DNA of 64,000 nt from Cranoglanis bouderius (taxonomy: Eukaryota > Chordata > Actinopteri > Siluriformes > Cranoglanididae). The stretch is from contig CM042547.1 of the NCBI GenBank assembly GCA_023630585.1, positions 4,303,768-4,367,767 on the forward strand. The letters run 5' to 3'. The first letter of the stretch is position 1; every line of letters starts with the position of its first letter. The notes beneath the pieces were generated by a model. That model was not told where the DNA came from, made no database searches, and was given only the letters and a program-made list of their open reading frames with translations. Both the position numbers and the translations under genes were made by a program. Below, one piece after another: positions 61,836 to 64,000 of this stretch.

Positions 61836-63276
61836 CTGATGTCATAATGTCTTAAATGTTCAGGTTTTTGTTCGAAATTATTTATACGAATGCTTTTCAG
61901 AATGGAATTTCACATGCCTTTCGTGGATGGACAGATAACATCAGTTGACATGTTAAAGTCTAAGAGAAGCCTGTTACTCTGCTTAGAGTTGCCATTTGAA
62001 TTTTATTACTTTAGCTCAGAGCAACATATTTTATAAGATGCATCACCACCTTTCCTACCCATGGACCTACACCACAACATCTGCCCACACAGCTTCACAT
62101 TCCATTTGTGGTCTGAGGGGCTTCAGTTCACTCCAGCAGGATCCATGGTGTCTGCCACTGATGACTGCCTAAGCAGTGACTCTGTCTCTGAAGGAGAGCA
62201 CGACTCATCACCCCCAGCAGTACAGAGGTAATCAGACTGAGAGTGAGATATAGGAATTTATGCCGAATGGAAACGGATGGAAAATGGCACACCTCAGTGT
62301 TCAAATGGAGGCCATGGAAAATCACAGGGGGAGAAGGGAGCCTGTGATTAATGCTTAGATTTATACATTTCTGTGCAAGTAAGTGGATGTGTGGGTGTGG
62401 GTGAAAATGTTTGATCCATCTGTTAGTCTCCTGGACATTTCTGCGGCACTCAATTTCTAACAATAGGGCACAAGTCACAAGAGGTTTTGCTTTATGAGGA
62501 CACTTAGCTCATTTGCTAAAACACTGTCAATCATGCAGTACCATGAATGTGGCCTTACTAATATTTGATATTAATGTAAACACATTAGTTTATTTCAGTT
62601 ATTATTTGTCCTGAAAGGAATCTATCGTGTGTGTGTGTTATGCTCATATAGCACTGTAGAGACTTATTCTGCAGCTCATTGTGTTTTATTAACACCACAG
62701 TTCAGGGTTCAAAGGTTAATTGAAAACTACCCTAAAATATTTGCTCACATGGACCTGTCTCTCTCATCTCCGTTTAAAGATAGGCACTAGGGAGGAGAAT
62801 ACAAAAGAGAGAGAAAAAAAAACAGCAAGAGGGAAATGACTCTGCTTGCTAATGCCTGGAATACCAGACAATAGCTTCCATCTCTGTAATTCTCCATAGT
62901 TTTTCTTTCCTCTTTCTCTTTCTCTCCCTTTCTTTCTTTCTACCTTTAATTATTTATTTTTCTGACATCCAACAACACTGCCAGATTAAGTGGAATTCTA
63001 ATATCATATAACACCCCATAAAGAACCCCCCCCCTCTCTTTCATCTATTTAAAGGAACAATCAGAGTGTCTGTCCAAGCTGCACAGATCAGTCAGCTTCT
63101 GTTTCCACACTGCAAGAGGAATTCCCAACTTCTCTGACTGCCAAGAAGGGGGGGTAGGATGGGGGCTGAGTGGCTGGGTGGCTGTTAGGGAGGAATGAGT
63201 GTAATTGCAATTGGTTTGGAAGAAAAATGTGAGACCTTGACCCTGTCTACCTCCAGAGAGTGCAGATAGTAAGAGG

Positions 63277-63279
<3 letters not shown>
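61836..63279. other. Non-coding stretch
   Basis: No gene recognised. Short runs of C (about 63025) and CTTT-rich text (62900-62945) are simple sequence. Confidence 0.35.

Positions 63280-63347
<68 letters not shown>
63280..63347. repeat. (GT)n microsatellite
   Basis: About 68 bp of GT dinucleotides. Confidence 0.97.
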
Positions 63348-63348
<1 letters not shown>

Positions 63349-63458
63349 ACCCAGCTGTCTCAGGCTCCATTAGTATCTAATGCCACTGGGCTTTTAGCAC
63401 TGTTCAAAGAAATAAGCCCATCTGATACTAGCATCTTCATTACAATATATTCATCACT

Positions 63459-63459
<1 letters not shown>

Positions 63460-63526
<67 letters not shown>
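63460..63526. repeat. (CT)n microsatellite
   Basis: About 67 bp of CT dinucleotides. Confidence 0.97.
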
Positions 63527-63530
<4 letters not shown>

Positions 63531-64000
63531 TGTGGTCATTATTCATATGTATGTTCATTAGACCCTATTGTACTTCTGTGCTAGTCATTTTGGAACCAGA
63601 AGCGGAATGGAATGGAACCGGAAGTGCTAAAATGCTAACTCAGGTTTTAGGACTCATTCCTGCAGCACTCTGTAGATGAATAGATAAGCAAATATCGTAA
63701 TCATGCCATGGATGCAAGTGCCCTGAGAGTGTGTAGGAAGTTTTAAGAGCAGGTGAGTATCTAACTCTCATAACAAAAGGACAGAAGTGTTTCCAAAGCA
63801 ACAGGTGGCCAGGAAGATTACAAAGCATCAGGGAAAAAGAAGACTGGTGTGCAGGGGTAAGAACAGAGGAGAAACTCAGCTATTAAGGTCTAAACTGCAC
63901 GTTTAGCTTCAAACGCATATGGCTGATCCGTGCGTGCTGTCACATCAAAGAGAAGAACGTGAGCACGGTGCAGGTCTACACACCAAACACCCACTCAAAA
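63527..64000. other. Non-coding end of the window
   Basis: Nothing recognised. GGAATGGAATGGAACCGGAAG near 63604 is a short imperfect repeat. Confidence 0.35.

Overview
The window looks like nuclear DNA from a ray-finned (teleost) fish, possibly an otophysan such as a catfish; the species is inferred only from repeat content. It is AT-rich and dense in (CA)n, (GT)n, (CT)n and (AT)n microsatellites, with many Tc1-type DNA transposons, tRNA-headed SINEs, L2-type LINE pieces, a DIRS-type tyrosine-recombinase retrotransposon and LTR elements. I found no host protein-coding exon, tRNA, rRNA or CRISPR array that I could defend. It reads as intergenic or intronic sequence built largely from mobile elements.

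Layout. 1-6 kb: a 135-bp MITE, a Tc1-derived MITE (4.5-5.0 kb) and simple repeats. 6.6-8.1 kb: a Tc1 element. 8.1-9.2 kb: a minus-strand LTR-type remnant with a degenerate repeat ORF. 11.1-12.5 kb: a second Tc1 family. 13.1 kb: a sister of the 4.5 kb MITE. 14.4-15.6 kb: a minus-strand copy of the 6.6 kb Tc1. 16.7 kb: a SINE. 20.2-21.8 kb: an L2-type LINE 3' part on the minus strand. 21.8-22.3 kb: a Tc1 3' fragment. 23.0-23.4 kb: a mariner/Tc1 5' fragment, cut off where a 4.7-kb DIRS element (minus strand) begins. 28.1-28.7 kb: a second L2 fragment. 34.5 kb: a SINE with a perfect 14-bp target duplication. 36.2-37.0 kb: an 811-bp hAT-type MITE with a perfect 8-bp duplication. 38.2 and 40.7 kb: two further TIR elements. 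42.5-43.0 kb: an AT-repeat with a perfect palindrome. 43.8-45.4 kb: a third Tc1 family. 45.4-47.4 kb: a minus-strand LTR-type element with 13-residue repeats. 49.4 kb: a SINE with an 8-bp duplication. 50.1-51.6 kb: a possible solo LTR. 55.25-57.88 kb: one Tc1 nested inside another. 58.09-61.83 kb: a complete LTR retrotransposon.

The most interesting object is that last element. It has two LTRs of about 0.6 kb, a perfect 5-bp target duplication and a polypurine tract, but no pol. Its one long frame joins a Gag-like segment to a C6H2 zinc finger whose cysteine/histidine spacing is that of the N-terminal finger of methionine aminopeptidase 1 (METAP1), followed by 13-residue repeats and long low-complexity tails. 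Related repeat tracts and a shared PRG.GPP tail at 45-47 kb, and more weakly at 8-9 kb, suggest a family of non-autonomous LTR elements. A second theme is that five of six Tc1 copies carry deletions removing the third catalytic acidic residue of the transposase while keeping their terminal repeats.
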